A stretch of DNA of 64,000 bases, from the NCBI RefSeq assembly GCF_034120055.1, contig NZ_CP139368.1, forward strand, positions 744,001 through 808,000, read 5' to 3'. Both the position numbers and the translations under genes were made by a program. Position 1 is the stretch's first letter. Each line of letters begins with the position of its first letter. The notes beneath the pieces are model-generated. The model did no database searches and was not told the origin of the DNA. It worked only from the letters and a program-made list of their open reading frames with translations. This document shows positions 60,301-60,472 of the stretch, piece by piece. Source of the stretch: Microbacterium rhizosphaerae. GTDB taxonomy: Bacteria > Actinomycetota > Actinomycetes > Actinomycetales > Microbacteriaceae.

Positions 60301-60472
60301 GGTCGCTCTCCCGCAGACGAGCTTCGCCGTCTCTGCGGCATCCGGCAGGCCCGGACCGGCCGTGGGCGCACCTCTCGATGCCCTTCTCCCGGTCGCAGCC
60401 GCGATCTGCGCGCTGCTGCTGCTTCTCGCATCCGCCCGGCGTCGTCGCGGAGGTCCGGTGATGCCTTCGTGA
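27335..60472 (+). CDS. giant secreted multi-domain adhesin-like protein with two matrixin-like domains
   Basis: One frame of about 11,045 residues without a stop. GTG at 27335 follows GGCGGAGG six bases upstream and gives a basic N-terminus plus signal peptide (hydrophobic core 28-46, ending SADA). Order by residue: Thr/Pro linkers; matrixin-like domain with HELGHVLGLDH (346-356); a long beta-strand-repeat region (~490-6650) like LktA-family filamentous adhesins, containing four CBM5/12-like modules (~3789-4019); Calx-beta-like and other repeats (to ~8150); RTX repeats (~8156-9110); nine ~140-residue repeats with EF-hand-like loops (~9218-10476); a TPGYWKNH module; two Calx-beta domains; a second matrixin-like domain with HELGHVLGLEH (10924-10934); and LPQTS, a membrane helix and an Arg-rich tail. 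It should be exported and surface-held, binding calcium and probably glycans. Its role in adhesion or biofilm is inference. A LuxR-type regulator gene overlaps its stop. Confidence 0.93.
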   Translation: MGVRPRDLRLPRASARGGLQRWAAQSLNLMLAAVMAVALIGGSAASADAATPVAPAAPTAPRYTLTGNPFAPLFRTVARTAAPVAQPKVVTIQQPVGAVPGASSRIRVTSHVPVVVVPAPPASPTPSPSASNCNFGAGVIINAKSVSCPVTTTTGGTTTTTTTTNGTTTTTTSGSTGQTVTIGTPSTGTGTGTGTTDPGTGSTTPSTGTTDPGTGSTTPSTGTTDPGTGSTTPSTGTSTTDPSTGTTNPLDEASAPATPVAPGNELTAAQLAAAVAQAEQEWQGADPTADFSKVSASVGTLSAPQIGSESGATIVLDADAGGWGWSVDFPSDSPSQHLDLLTAVRHELGHVLGLDHTAGTVMAPTLAAGQTYAVDGSLIPAPAPAPAPAPAPTTTTTTDAPAPSTTTDPSTTTDPSTTTGTSTTDPTPSTTTDPTPAPTTSTDPTSASDTTTAPATTDPTPSTTTDPTTTAPASSDPASATTPAPATAWSVSGTTATYTASGTLTGTLRYDATTGQLELVTAAGAVDGIAVTGLTAAVVVGGSASDSLTLDASLAGSPLTLSVRSAGGTLAGPNGTTAWTLTGVNSGTVNGVAYDGFAHLVGATGTSETFTVRKGGSVTSLDGGGLGTLVVAGGQTFADLAVDRHAGTVILDGVSIRYDGLAPITLTSVGSVVNITGTSGNDAITISQSGSTVTVSAPTMESVSFTVTPGTKIVLDGGAGLDTVSFSSNVTVIGMEFDIKAESITVSGVTVNTGAAAIDFEAVASDDSTSATPTTSITVSGATLIGGDITLAATSTSSPTSSGQVNVVSVNSSAVVAVNNATITSSGNVTISATSTVDATSGATDVHAVGGISQLDVTTTAQAYLTGTTSFTAAGDVSISASTAGTKLTTTGSAMQVGVGAGIALATLDETTQAYIDAHSTGNTAKSVAVNADTGNTVTTTAAASPDGATSNTDGSGHPITPAQFLGGAVTALSPLDAAGALAVTKMTTNTEAYIAPATGSFGLCVGTGAVCDGTGTITVHAAGDTTAPTTADAHSVLRTATGIGVAVAIDIAKITTTAHVGGAVSLTAKGVTIEAPASAETFDTKAEAGAGTAANVFHSGTGGSFQGSFALNIPTIVHSAAIDPNAVLTLSGTPDVSLVSEHTTESTTKAVPVGNYFTGAAVHDNAITLSLPLLHTNGGATLLPAMTGDKVVYNNGGGSSIGGLVSLGTYYVYCGAPIFHPCTIDGSGHMTVQLISASLLFPTWTSDEVLPLDGSVAAGDWHFLQLQQTPSDSTGVGAGVSVNIVNDTGSATVGDGAALTGARGLRLSASTDNAMTLESKSASAGTNLALTPVVSVAISNVATNATIGTGSLLTLGGGLDATATQNAAVSSGASGDTTGGSSAGIGISIVVNDVNHEVHATTARSLSAGADVGFHAIGTSATDASTWAGTAGAPDSNTSPFSSVNDAGDKLLGMGSTLAGGNGTKGGKDSSTPAAKAPDSTGSSASINLAAAVSFQLVTSISDTSLPTGLTITVTGGSLTLASSGNTDVTAYDDGEAGPKSATAVIGAAVAINAITISNTADVAGGSHITADGLTLSATMTPVGGEDCETVGVDCVNTASAEAVSAASGGSSATINGSVALNIIVASATSARLLAGATTVDAGAEDVSLKAANDTDALTSATPFRDAFDPNGDGVIIADPSDPTATALTTIVLAYALIDGNLQTGQAVVYHTGGKDPIGIVDDPLCLSGVCPTTLVDNRIYYAIVVKPGYIQLASTCAAAFLGDAMVLDPTKATGDAHYLVAQTLNSGDICLGTNTDEPPKMGIGASFALTIDNVTTQAGIGDGVTLTGGKNLDVVAESGNGADTKAVSGAAGSKAISPSVALVIANLSTTASIGTGAALDVSGDVTLEATQHAKAVSEGSGDVDGESIGVALAVALAVLSDDVEASISRDITADGGITLRATGTSVTETTTDAAAPGAPSTSTGGINMVATNLLGSGNGFSTALGGKSSTKETPKAGDSDGTSISVAGAVSINVVDTTSKAWFADHLNITSKTGVVTLASSANTDVKAEGNGQTAAKVTDGIGAGVAVNAVTIVNIATTGASAIASKGLDVEATMAELESETGGAPDTMHAVEAVAKAGASNAEKLGIAGALAINIVSADTEATVPTGASVDAGAGAVLVKAEFAQDATAEASARAGFKTCAKFLNLPCDLSTKITGQDAKGSGTGIGASVAIQVLTPTTTLAEIADGVPVTAGESVSVEAGSERVLTTLAEAGVKGGTGIAPALALVVDSGDTASAILGTSATAVNVTGEVAVSVTHTVDASATGANANVIAENVGVGAAVALPIIIGFSTTARLGRDVKADAVTVNAAATLDAQAIANASAVGSKSEKDGGETADQTTSGAVSGDPNAGGKGADSVPKADASASQGNAKAGEKSGKSGGGVGVAAAIAVVWLQADTTATVADDVRIDAERAVEVTAPVLTTVAARAMGIALSDQAKTNVGAAVGFNYANVTDTASLGTGVEVTGASITVSAGTPLDDQGVSEQNTVIAWGFAAAGGRSDPQVGASIGLNVVSYVVTASVGAGSALTATGGGIDVVATDPMGLQNLAVAAALAQGGVAVGGALAVNVLTPITTIALIDSSLADPTTLDASGAITVSATSSVAPLGIDFSLMGSMLLTGLAGIPGISLIPSPDPGTTVSAPIVTSVAVAGGAGTGDAAIGGSFIVDVWLRTASARIGDGTLINQDAPYTIGGAGQTLTVAASDDISQTNVAGGIGATSGDAGIGAAVIVSVTDQTVRAAVGQGVTATTGGTAKITAGMTDPVLAVAASGGASSEVGGAGSFLVFVVNAGSGTGAYASIGDNSSVTSGGDLTVQATGNSATDPIGLYAGSVAVGGEAGVGVSVSVLVRSSAVEASVGSGDTLTSTGGSVAIDAHQVGRLNLVAFGGGAGGEAGIAGSVIVDVLSDTTTATVGAGSSVSGNQDAAITASDHTTILAVAGSVAIGGTAGVGVGVDTEVISKDTEAVVNSTQALPTTITATVGDAKVTADSSEDLTSISAGGSVGGDVAIALNAGVSVMNITVKATVGPYATVTAGNNIVISANDALHVFVIAGNIAISGSASIGAAVAVPVVTKTVQASVGDHDALTAYCGGGAATVNSGGFTTTAPDYRFDPRRGSLPGGDVIALPETLHSVYREGDRVIYDNGGGASIAGLTQGQAYYIHLAPSGCSATAFCVQLLTAANPPPAQLNGDIVHLGALDSTSAYGESQRLVPTSQPTVPADSAPRFNPGWDVAGNVITLPYQTTFATGDAVVYSSGGGAPIGGLADGQTYYVIVLGAGPYTGTQRIELARTKDDATNSVVIALSGGASGTSHSIVRQGERPSGPASAENPATTSASTSTFHGVAITATSIDDISAIGVSASVSGSVAVGVTGTAGVLNATTKATVGANATITSAGDLGLVAAESFHQLGIDASVAGAGDAAIAVAVTLRFVTLDTEATVGSSSTLKAHGGDLTIAANTSDSVVSVAAAGAAGQVGVAGVADVTVLKNTTHAGTADHVTLFAHNNLIVAASDRTSLISVAAALAVGVYAGVGASVGVAIITKDTEAYLGTSNTADALAAGAAAPIPVDDATYTDTGFGTTTGFHGILVQSDSTESVFGLAASLGGGIVGAAGAFGVRLFTTTTTATVGEYSQLNTIANAAAGAGSTQGVTVAATDDFQALTIAGGAGVGLVGAAGGVDVGVANTTVTAGIGDHATVDARGDLKAAALSRQHVMVFAISVGVGAVGIAVSVAVWTLGTAPSAMYAGSPGPDRGAYSAATTYQVGDQVTYQNLRWSLTDSVGAGTAPSVGGKWAVVSGLGSYRGTWDSTKAYAQGDMVDFGAYRYAAIAAVGPSAASPDTDSAHWVVQQAQDALHSGGGDTGGQSDQVASSSQYGSALDGSHTVDRGSWSAATSYAANDLVKGSDGKSYVARKASTGVDPTAGDWMRVDPASMDPAPVITTWNAGTAYVVGDVVKASDGAYYQARVANTNMDPTKGDWSQVDASTGVVGGYQSTGTTAAQSGLAGATPAAGTVAGTLGSTAVPAGTSAYVGGTVVAGGDILVVAHDQLSIVAVAGTLSGGLGALGASILVLNVQSPTNAGVGQYGSLSAGGKIAVSAGMDASTLGIGIAAAAGAVTIGALVVVITDSSSQNAHVDAGAAFVKAGSGASVTAHAGRSVEALQINVGIGGGAIGASVGVVVVSGDTTATVGDPTTLGTCGCVTSTSDVSGLTVTADDTTPVDVQVYSVQGGVGLGVGAAVGVAILTGKTQASAAVSGSLGSSGLTVTATGSHSVSVRTVNVAIGGLAAVGITVAYAGSGRDTVAQVTAGSVNTSGAVSVLATAVNSATSSAPGGAGAAFAVAVMVPIAHVDGAVTALFDGTLPSTGTQASALTVQATGQNTAKATAVVVSVSLAGGAGASALAYIGSDADITASIGPDANIAVAGAIQVTAQQGTLNSTGTFTVGHNDVTAESDGGSGGVIGSVSVMLAYAENAGGTDAEMNGTITAGSSLTVSATGDNRASATTDVASIGTFSGAGAGATAKITSDSVVSAGAGSGSSIGVTGDISFGATGSNTATADSNAGSGGAVAIGVALPEADVDGSVSVLLAGSVTGGASLTVTANGTNAATSTTTPVAVGIFAGSGAHAVANIGSDALVTASVGGGGYALAATGAVKISATGINTAKASAHGGAGGGISIAALLATAASDGGVTASFTGGLTSAASLSVAASGSDTAGADVLLVSIGIIGVGAAIADASADGDVTASLGSTASITSPTNVSVTATGTRAVTPTATGGTGGAVGASGMTATGETSGTTQASVESGATIGSSAHRIGSLAVKAHDTSNVSALTVTGNGGFAAVGIAITKATVSPTVKASLAAGAWLTGDLTVEAISNAAEADATAKSYGGGVVDVGAASATTTTSPTVLAWLASGVTVDTLGSATVDAEERSAASGTQFLDTYGTLPGVTNGCHDVTTNHTTVCVANVDSNADTLYFPGHGLQTGDSVLYLGNSISGLADGRIYTVIGVDGDHLQFGDAFLTGQVDAFDLTGVSGVDPHRAMIRFSTAHNFLTGDPVLIAGSGSIDGINRGQTYFVRVIDAYTIELYATSSAAKNPLSVTIDPSNGANINSTTIKAANTFGVGDRLTYLAPSPISFEAPVVNVSPSCSSSDQNACKNEDATQYDIIVGDGTTDSGLQTGEAVVYRTKAGGVTIGGLSNGTTYYVIRLNNHAIQLAATEYDAFSHTYSCGTNCTTTDPVKPIHITRPSGGEHQIVPVAIGGLTSGYTYTVATRDANGFTLTDAGGNPVGFTTTATSTGGAGTSQVTDVFGAHQFFAAGLALTACASACGSENLHLPLGTVSAGTYSLYAADSIYNPSDHSNDSLVSLRQLSPPPGDGASTASAAGGGGGVVSVKVPTATLTDTQEVHAWVAGSLTAGKDVAVTSTAVTNDGVATDNGSGGFIAVGVVNSTLTETVDNLAVVGTPPSTTISGDSGSVQVAGSGASIVAGGNVLIAATSSTQTNAHGHSSGGGFIGAYTANVTTTVTENTAAGVGASGTVRGDTVRVLANSTGAQQLSSRATMGAFIGGATANGTVKVYSNDTVLLDGTSSDTGTVTGRYGVDLRAWHGNETIDNSSTAACYCFIGGGSGNPTSEVHPHNMVAGHEGVTIYAGARLVPGVNESANAPASPLVSNGDGALVLYVQSEDPATIDNSNDEKRDISWFSDVVVNAGPDPYLVVDKDGYVVHAVNVTVNGVANPLIGTHYTAPFTVGDIRNGAMGDIYMTANYGTITGGACVGSTGHACIGGHWWGTFHYKQNFSKVTLINESSQAMTVQDVDVVSSTSQPRVTLATANDSSISVLFAITQDVTPSLVVIDSLASVTLGGTINNPIGETDVLVTGGDLLAGTVRTDPCAAGAHCTLIVTNILNLDVTAGSIAQLPIDMIQYAGHDLSLKVYASGEASLDLLTWLRDPSIADPAVTGLPYVISIGHLVAGGDLNVLLRPTLYGVGTGAVPGVYVEDQKDTGLSTTYYQFFHPDYFCTGTTYPCNFSVGAFGSSPHAVASTYSFTELDAGSLAANGSIAVRAAGDTASDTVINVLGLVQVHQNGNVNVDTNGFITLTESVVNGTADHLVIDPDVLPDATTFLAYSTSTIAAGPNRDFRVGTIVSTNSDVTLYAPYAIVDAPRGAPMPPVNGTSQATPTAEISAVNITLTAGLSGTGTIGSDTNFLEVDSSTARNGVLNAQAPGVIRITETSGDLRVGTVTTCWATAAATCADVTLTTDAGSIVNGRTIAYPVVTPATATPTTVGGTVYLTNPPSWLVTGMQVVYRTTGAVIPGLVNGGVYYAIVTANGVRLANSLAGTGASGYWCTTAGCFANPNPITLGASGSGTLAPAANVIADSIDLFAGGGSVGRADGSADLLIDSAAGSGCSSTFTFGYQDPGYLDATATERAVTATCHVAAQANGSIFLTEVNGPMNVVLAHAGEQLTGGTPTQAGSIRLTTTETGVQGNDLLVLHDGSTLVREAAAGVSAANVQSVPNGLIQAENGNVLLRSADDIVTDPSIQILASTAAGDTGTGATDPNLWTANTGNIDIHGDCHDTTNTVCDPKGLPNAAGDGSAEAAGDGTVIVLRGTVTAGSSGLTRIFGNEDADLIVLDQTYLGSITRVYGSVAPAVATQYSPAGDGEDTMVVYKLQSMPAGTRLVLDGQSDTDHYIVWTHGTQGASTGYVIDVLDSGAPGNGQDTLDIYGADGALNGVGADGTPYNTDDLFLLRGAASLPGESPSRPSLYNRDASVALLHPVVTAHQDVVQAASASGYLGLMELINYDNGLIGRLGVFGLGGNDYFAVDDNAAITSLDGGLGNDTFQIGQLYGMRRDQTYSGLSPPQYFATIATTRGYLSVGNSAPLVAEGGSGDDSFAVYSNHASVRLEGDDGNDIFLVQAFALAKTTADGTIIMGPLFTGAVQVTAPGTITRTDGGSFVDDGFAVGQTLVVKGTGTADDNTATTAYVIAGVTASTLTLDLKQTTTAPLAVGGAYTVALSSGPLTRAGLTVSGNTITRADGGSFLTDGFLVGNTIALAGTGTCDDNLTTPVACSLALQPGIPYVITAVTASTITVSVALPVGGTFAGATVSGVLPSPVLVSGVSTAAQTDVRTGGGNNQVMYNINAPVSVDGGSGFNKLVVLGTEFADHIVITTGGIYGAGIQVTYRNIQVIEVDALQGDDTIDVLSTPPNVAVRVLGGLGSDIVNVASDVVGDVYAKDIEGTSSTINHLVSSTDPNYQNVVAPGVPVSVSRPTQGAVIIDESGGFSDGFSAVSRSDIGTSTIGTLDSYTVVLNTKPTSDVWITVSASMAPQDQRPDAAGLSADTVYLCSGTAAQCGSASAFFRSLLLDGQPASPANRSLVLHFTPDDYATPQTVWIAAANDTEPQGDIVVAVSHSVVSADPTYDFAVVRNVEVTVHDNLTPGLDITQLDGSGSADTTTTVIKGSPTTQLTDSFALTLPSRPAGDVTFSITPTDARLVLSSLDSRFHLGPVVGGVQTYTVKFTNSATDWSTPLLITVAAVNDYHPEDPRYTTLNFAVVTTTDPKYTGLTSSLDVLVYDDNTPGVYVHQSGGSTLVPIGGGTDTYTVRLTQAPTAPVKIAIVGDGQVSIALDSTCGSGTLGKVCLLPVVGGAKTFTGAVSLAGGAITRTDGKSWLDDGFLEGELVMIGGSLYKIQAISGPTLSSMSFTTPPSFSAGTITMTEYAPTITFDATNWWIPVTVTVSADAAFTIPAGRENIITFPKQPHDLGLAIRGPLQVEGGTGGEHHELTGAVLYPAEYNTPPFGIAAQPSEARQIDVLNIYDDGAHADQTGTMTSTALTGFGMTGDLHFAGATAFGEPASFPGGISYGTIVVDPQTGAYSTDASKSTIEVLNVMLGQGNDSLTVASTLIAGPDQATDDKLASGIPSLAGVLTVVQGGGDRLLEVVGTFTLTASTITRNDGRTWTEEGFAVGQRINVPGYAAGQFTITAMGGATMTVSGGTLAAGQLGTDDHRVAVSIYDPLQTNTGYARIGGDRITVLNGDGQGKGSPGPSSPLVVYGDTSQDGIWYSGGLSTQSGHDFGPKPTIEPVGNAPDFVFPVAQSFTYAGNDVIDASALDAGLPSSNLPTIGIVAYGGAGNDTIIGSQTGDILAGGSGNDTILGQRGQDLIYGDSGINVDVLTRVLTVPTANASTTPDADGLAAGHDTIWGEGAGSAPSTATANADDQDVIFGDHGVVTQDVQDVRQWLFDQTAQTFVEQNLRLQRIQTTGQLMHLATVQQANGVGDTINGNLGNDIVFGGGGGDTIAGNEGNDLVFGDFGRVDCTQPSAHAAPSDPTSDNPFCRIDASQLPFNVALNDHTFSWTSIDTQSTANWGNDLISGGTGDDILIGGAGSDRISGDTGDDDIVGGNTGAAIAGVANTGGAGGYNGGVDFSAGHVAYGDVFDGTGGYDGGHSACVTSSSCVYGDYLDGGTGNDVIAGDNATILRTGSTYSPRFRVLTGTDIFDTGTGAANILGSNFNGAAQPCQWVDNSAGAFTTAPACLDYGYQADPNGVFVRSVTLYDQSFTPPAGTSSDSDIAGGAGNDVIFGQGGNDWVQGDGSVIDDSGRITIDVQTRDTVTDPRPSVEDYAGPGTDGRDYIEGNAGNDVLYGGLGQDDLVGGSSSMFGLTTRDQRPDGSDTIYGGAGTRTGINDQGDLSAQGHAHDADVIMADNGNIYQLVGASGSPTKDANGATKARLSFLTFNYDNYSTLETIIPRAYTYLDYTIGIQGPADIGGADLVHGEAGDDVILGQTGSDVLAGDGQDDTIIGGTGNDRIYGGTGDDRILGDDGYFNVSRNGRTEPLWDVNAPNATNVLQAIPGPYTQALTFQAGDLFNEARLLGYNASDPTASGYADIVYGGLGNDWIHGEGGDDAISGAEALPFYYSDIPQAQILSAWGIDPTNPLLYNPTTTKFADYNADDPWSKIYDCTSGVKDIGVDGTCASGQKVDFFLNFTPYVLDANGAPMLDAAGNPIKSNDGCDIIYGDNGNDWLVGGTDTNWLFGGFGDDLLQSSQNLETDGEHNRVPEDALWSDPTFAYGGAGRDVLIADTGRARMYDWTGEFNSFIVPFSPFGAPVVNRSFSPWIRDFIRALAVAGGEDMTFVPNSPLDELALSTPQDSYWNAQHGGPRDPQPGNVPGVQIDYRGLVDLGVGCPCNPGVVIAVTKAIDAVDPLHPTQVEQAQVAPGVILTVGGRLVFTYLVTDPGTTALRIVSITDDNGTPGDPTDDFHPVYVSGDANSNGLIDPGETWLYTSAGVAGAPTAALSGTHENTVTVTALEPVTSVLVGAAAQSNYTASPAELQLGKDINAANPLAPTLTERADTQANAPHLAVGAPIVFTYRITTVSATGLTIVSITDDNGTNADTSDDWTPLPVLVTFLGQQYNAGDTNYNGLLDAGETWLYTSRGAAGAPTTAAAGWNENTATVVATDGTDSYYAYDAAWYFGTTGLALVKAVNAVDPTHPTLGEDANAAPGPTVAQGSTLTFTYLVINSSAAPMLIQSIVDDNGTPANTADDVSLGHGIVAVTMTCNGGLHNVGDVNCNGSFDAGEQWLYRYTTTALLDTHTNTAVVTTLTSAGRTLTATDTASYTGAGAHVTLHTAVNALHPQTPTTYEDANTAPGAYLTLGVAVVYTYLVVNDGFLTLTNVVVSDVTNGFAPKAVLGTDGVHNIGDTNNNGLLDPGESWLYTSSGVKSLTALTGTVLDTSSVTATPVLAGAGSVSATDPTYYTGTKVGIVIHKAVNAAKPTAPTLAEDANDPLNPLYVRAGGPVVFTYLVSTANNATFTMASLTITDDNGTPGNPADDFHPTYVSGDNNGNGVLDKNEVWLFTSSSITALQGLNCNNVTITALSGGTTYASQDLACYFGTVVGVVVKKATNAADPLHPTAAEEADTTSPEQYLPIGTALTWTYRVTNPGNTPIRVTGIVDDNGTPGNAADDFAPKYLSGDTNGNGLLDPGEIWLYTSSGVVTRAAVAGQYGNTVTVTATEPHLGTTTTATDLSHYFGAIDKIAITKAVNAKDPLNPTAYEDANYKPGVILQIGSVVTWTYLVTNLGSTPLDVWEVADDNNGGVPFDAAPVMSADGFVVGDVNHNGVLDPGETWLYSATGIVARGQYTNTATVYASVLGEPNPASTCTSNPAANLCASDVANLYGTDAGIQVVKTLNGQVSRDPGTPILIARGATGTYTYQVSTTTSTPLTNITVVDDNGTPGNTADDFVPTPVLSGGFNVGDANHDNVLDPGEVWIFTATHTAAYGPFVNVVRVSGTSAGGTVWDDDLNYSLGVVPGVKIVKAIDALDPWHPTSIEDANTQPARELLVGTTAVWTYLVTNTGNAPVSITSITDDNGTPNNTADDFLALAVTDAAHPCNVGDTNGNCLLDLTETWLFSATTTVQAGAYLNTATVRAIQPTTGQTASNTDIAGYYGMTGSGQGLTPGYWKNHPTLWPTDSSGRPIFTNDQLVSSIFGPMPSADANETLLQALGNGGGGVDALLRAAVAALLNTTSALIDYPWTASTLVAAVNAALASGDATRINNLQIALNAWNNLGATLTAPGTVAPSASIGNATVTRPTSGQTAVTLTVTLSGSVPDGSTIDWSTVAGTATPGLDYEIGSGTLTFSAGQTSATLTVYVDGRTGVSGNLTFNVVLSSPVGMSIGTGTGVVTIAAAVAPTVTITATGGSIAVPTKKKGAITVTVTLAAPSATTVTVTLKTVDGTAKAGTDYQSLTTTLTFAPGTTSQTVSVTILAHAAGSLSKYFTLQLSNPTPSGATLVNGTVTITGTSLLATAVAAPPTTQTLDAAAAAAVLREARAAWVAAGAKAATLAPVRLVVTDLPGAELADTVGDTIYVDATAAGWGWSTGAVVAAGRMDLLSVLEHELGHVLGLEHGASIRYGDVMLPTLAPGVRRVLPVVAAPVPAGSARTAVAVNPGPAAMALPLRSDAVALPQTSFAVSAASGRPGPAVGAPLDALLPVAAAICALLLLLASARRRRGGPVMPS
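27779..28090 (+). repeat. Thr/Gly/Pro-rich linker with three 42-bp tandem repeats
   Basis: Within the giant gene. 27917-27958, 27959-28000 and 28001-28042 are three near-identical 42-base units encoding TTDPGTGSTTPSTG; poly-Thr runs precede them. A similar Pro/Thr/Ser linker at about 28470-28795 lies after the N-terminal protease-like domain. These are flexible, probably wall-spanning or O-glycosylated stalks, and are prone to copy-number change. Confidence 0.85.
28127..28460 (+). other. N-terminal matrixin-like metalloprotease domain of the giant protein
   Basis: Encodes ELTAAQLAAAVAQAEQEW, then IVLDADAGGWGWS, then the zinc-binding HELGHVLGLDH (28370-28402) and a Met-turn-like TVMAPTLAAG. 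HExxHxxGxxH plus a downstream Met is the metzincin signature. At about 110 residues the domain is short for a full matrixin protease, so it may be a minimal or degenerate catalytic unit. Confidence 0.8.
30902..46426 (+). repeat. eight dispersed VVY-GG-IGGL-GxxYYV modules
   Basis: A ~40-residue module recurs within the beta-repeat region at about 30902, 32448, 36860, 37190, 42371, 42578, 42950 and 46312. The consensus is tGdaVvYxxgGgxxIgGLxdGxtYYVixxxxxxIqLA; good examples are KVVYNNGGGSSIGGL and AVVYSSGGGAPIGGL. The 42371 and 42578 copies are the most diverged. Similar modules occur in LktA-family adhesins. They probably form small inserted beta-domains. Confidence 0.75.
38699..39391 (+). other. 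four CBM5/12-like carbohydrate-binding modules in the giant protein
   Basis: Four ~45-residue units at 38699-38830, 38843-38983, 39095-39232 and 39260-39391 follow the pattern W/Y-x-x-x-x-x-Y-x-x-G-D-x-V-x-x-x-x-x-x-Y-x-A-x-x-x-x-x-x-x-P-x-x-x-x-W. Examples are TWDSTKAYAQGDMVDF and TWNAGTAYVVGDVVKA. This is the aromatic pattern of chitin-binding families 5 and 12 found in chitinases. They sit in the middle of the beta-repeat region and suggest binding to chitin or another insoluble glycan. Confidence 0.78.
48235..51410 (+). repeat. four ITRxDGxSWxxDGF modules and Calx-beta-like segments
   Basis: Four ~55-residue units start near 48235, 48490, 50370 and 51237, with core ITRTDGGSFVDDGFAVGQ and close variants, followed by a YxIxxVxxxTLTV strand. 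Between them (49200-50760) are Calx-beta-like segments (TDTYTVRLTQAPTAPVKI and VTVHDNLTPGLDI type). The modules alternate with GGxGDDxF-like beta-roll pieces (47850-48170). Confidence 0.65.
51800..54664 (+). repeat. RTX (hemolysin-type) calcium-binding repeats
   Basis: Ten clusters of GGxGxDxxx nonapeptides encode, for example, GGAGNDTIIGSQTGD, GNLGNDIVFGGGGGD, GGTGNDRIYGGTGDDRILGDDG and GGFGDDLL. They are separated by spacers of up to ~150 residues with conserved aromatic stretches. These beta-rolls fold on binding calcium. In Gram-negative bacteria they typically mark type I secretion substrates; here they follow a Sec-type signal peptide. Confidence 0.9.
54988..58762 (+). repeat. nine ~140-residue repeats with EF-hand-like calcium loops
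   Basis: Units begin near 54988, 55409, 55847, 56279, 56696, 57101, 57515, 57956 and 58343. Each has a KAxNAxxPxxPTxxEdAN opening, a TYLVTN strand as in DUF11/DUF7507-type repeats, ITDDNGTPGNxADDF, then a 12-residue loop like DTNGNGLLDPGE followed by a W. All nine loops keep Asp1, Asn3, Asp9 and Glu12 of a canonical EF-hand or dockerin loop. Confidence 0.88.
58786..59140 (+). other. TPGYWKNH module of the giant protein
   Basis: Encodes TPGYWKNHPTLWP, then a helical ~100-residue segment with Ala/Leu/Asn (VDALLRAAVAALLNTT). The GYWKNH motif is widespread near the ends of actinobacterial and other surface proteins, and its function is not established. It separates the EF-hand-like repeats from the Calx-beta domains. 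Confidence 0.6.
59154..59822 (+). other. two Calx-beta domains of the giant protein
   Basis: Two ~110-residue beta-sandwich domains with the Calx-beta hallmark VxxxTxxGTAxxGxDYxxxxGTLTFxxGxxSxTxxVxVxxD: DWSTVAGTATPGLDYEIGS and KTVDGTAKAGTDYQSLTTT. Calx-beta domains bind calcium in other adhesins and exchangers. They precede the C-terminal matrixin-like domain. Confidence 0.82.
59866..60213 (+). other. C-terminal matrixin-like metalloprotease domain of the giant protein
   Basis: Encodes DAAAAAAVLREARAAW, IYVDATAAGWGWS, DLLSVLEHELGHVLGLEH (zinc motif 60104-60136) and a Met-turn-like GDVMLPTLAPG. It aligns throughout with the N-terminal copy (shared GWGWS, DLLxxxxHELGHVLGLxH and VMxPTLAxG). Similar short domains occur in giant repeat proteins of Planctomycetes and Proteobacteria. 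Confidence 0.8.
60308..60469 (+). other. C-terminal membrane anchor with LPQTS
   Basis: LPQTS (60308-60322), a ~17-residue spacer, a hydrophobic helix (about 60377-60430, LLPVAAAICALLLLLA) and ARRRRGG before the stop. The order resembles a sortase signal, but the spacer is longer than usual and the last residue of the motif is Ser, so simple membrane anchoring is equally possible. Confidence 0.5.

Noticed and set aside
27335..60472. The giant gene as an artefact of joining several genes
   Set aside because: No internal stop, ribosome binding site with domain restart, or change of codon style was noticed. The order of signal peptide, repeats, calcium domains and anchor makes sense as a single protein. 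Only resequencing can fully exclude a misassembly among the repeats.
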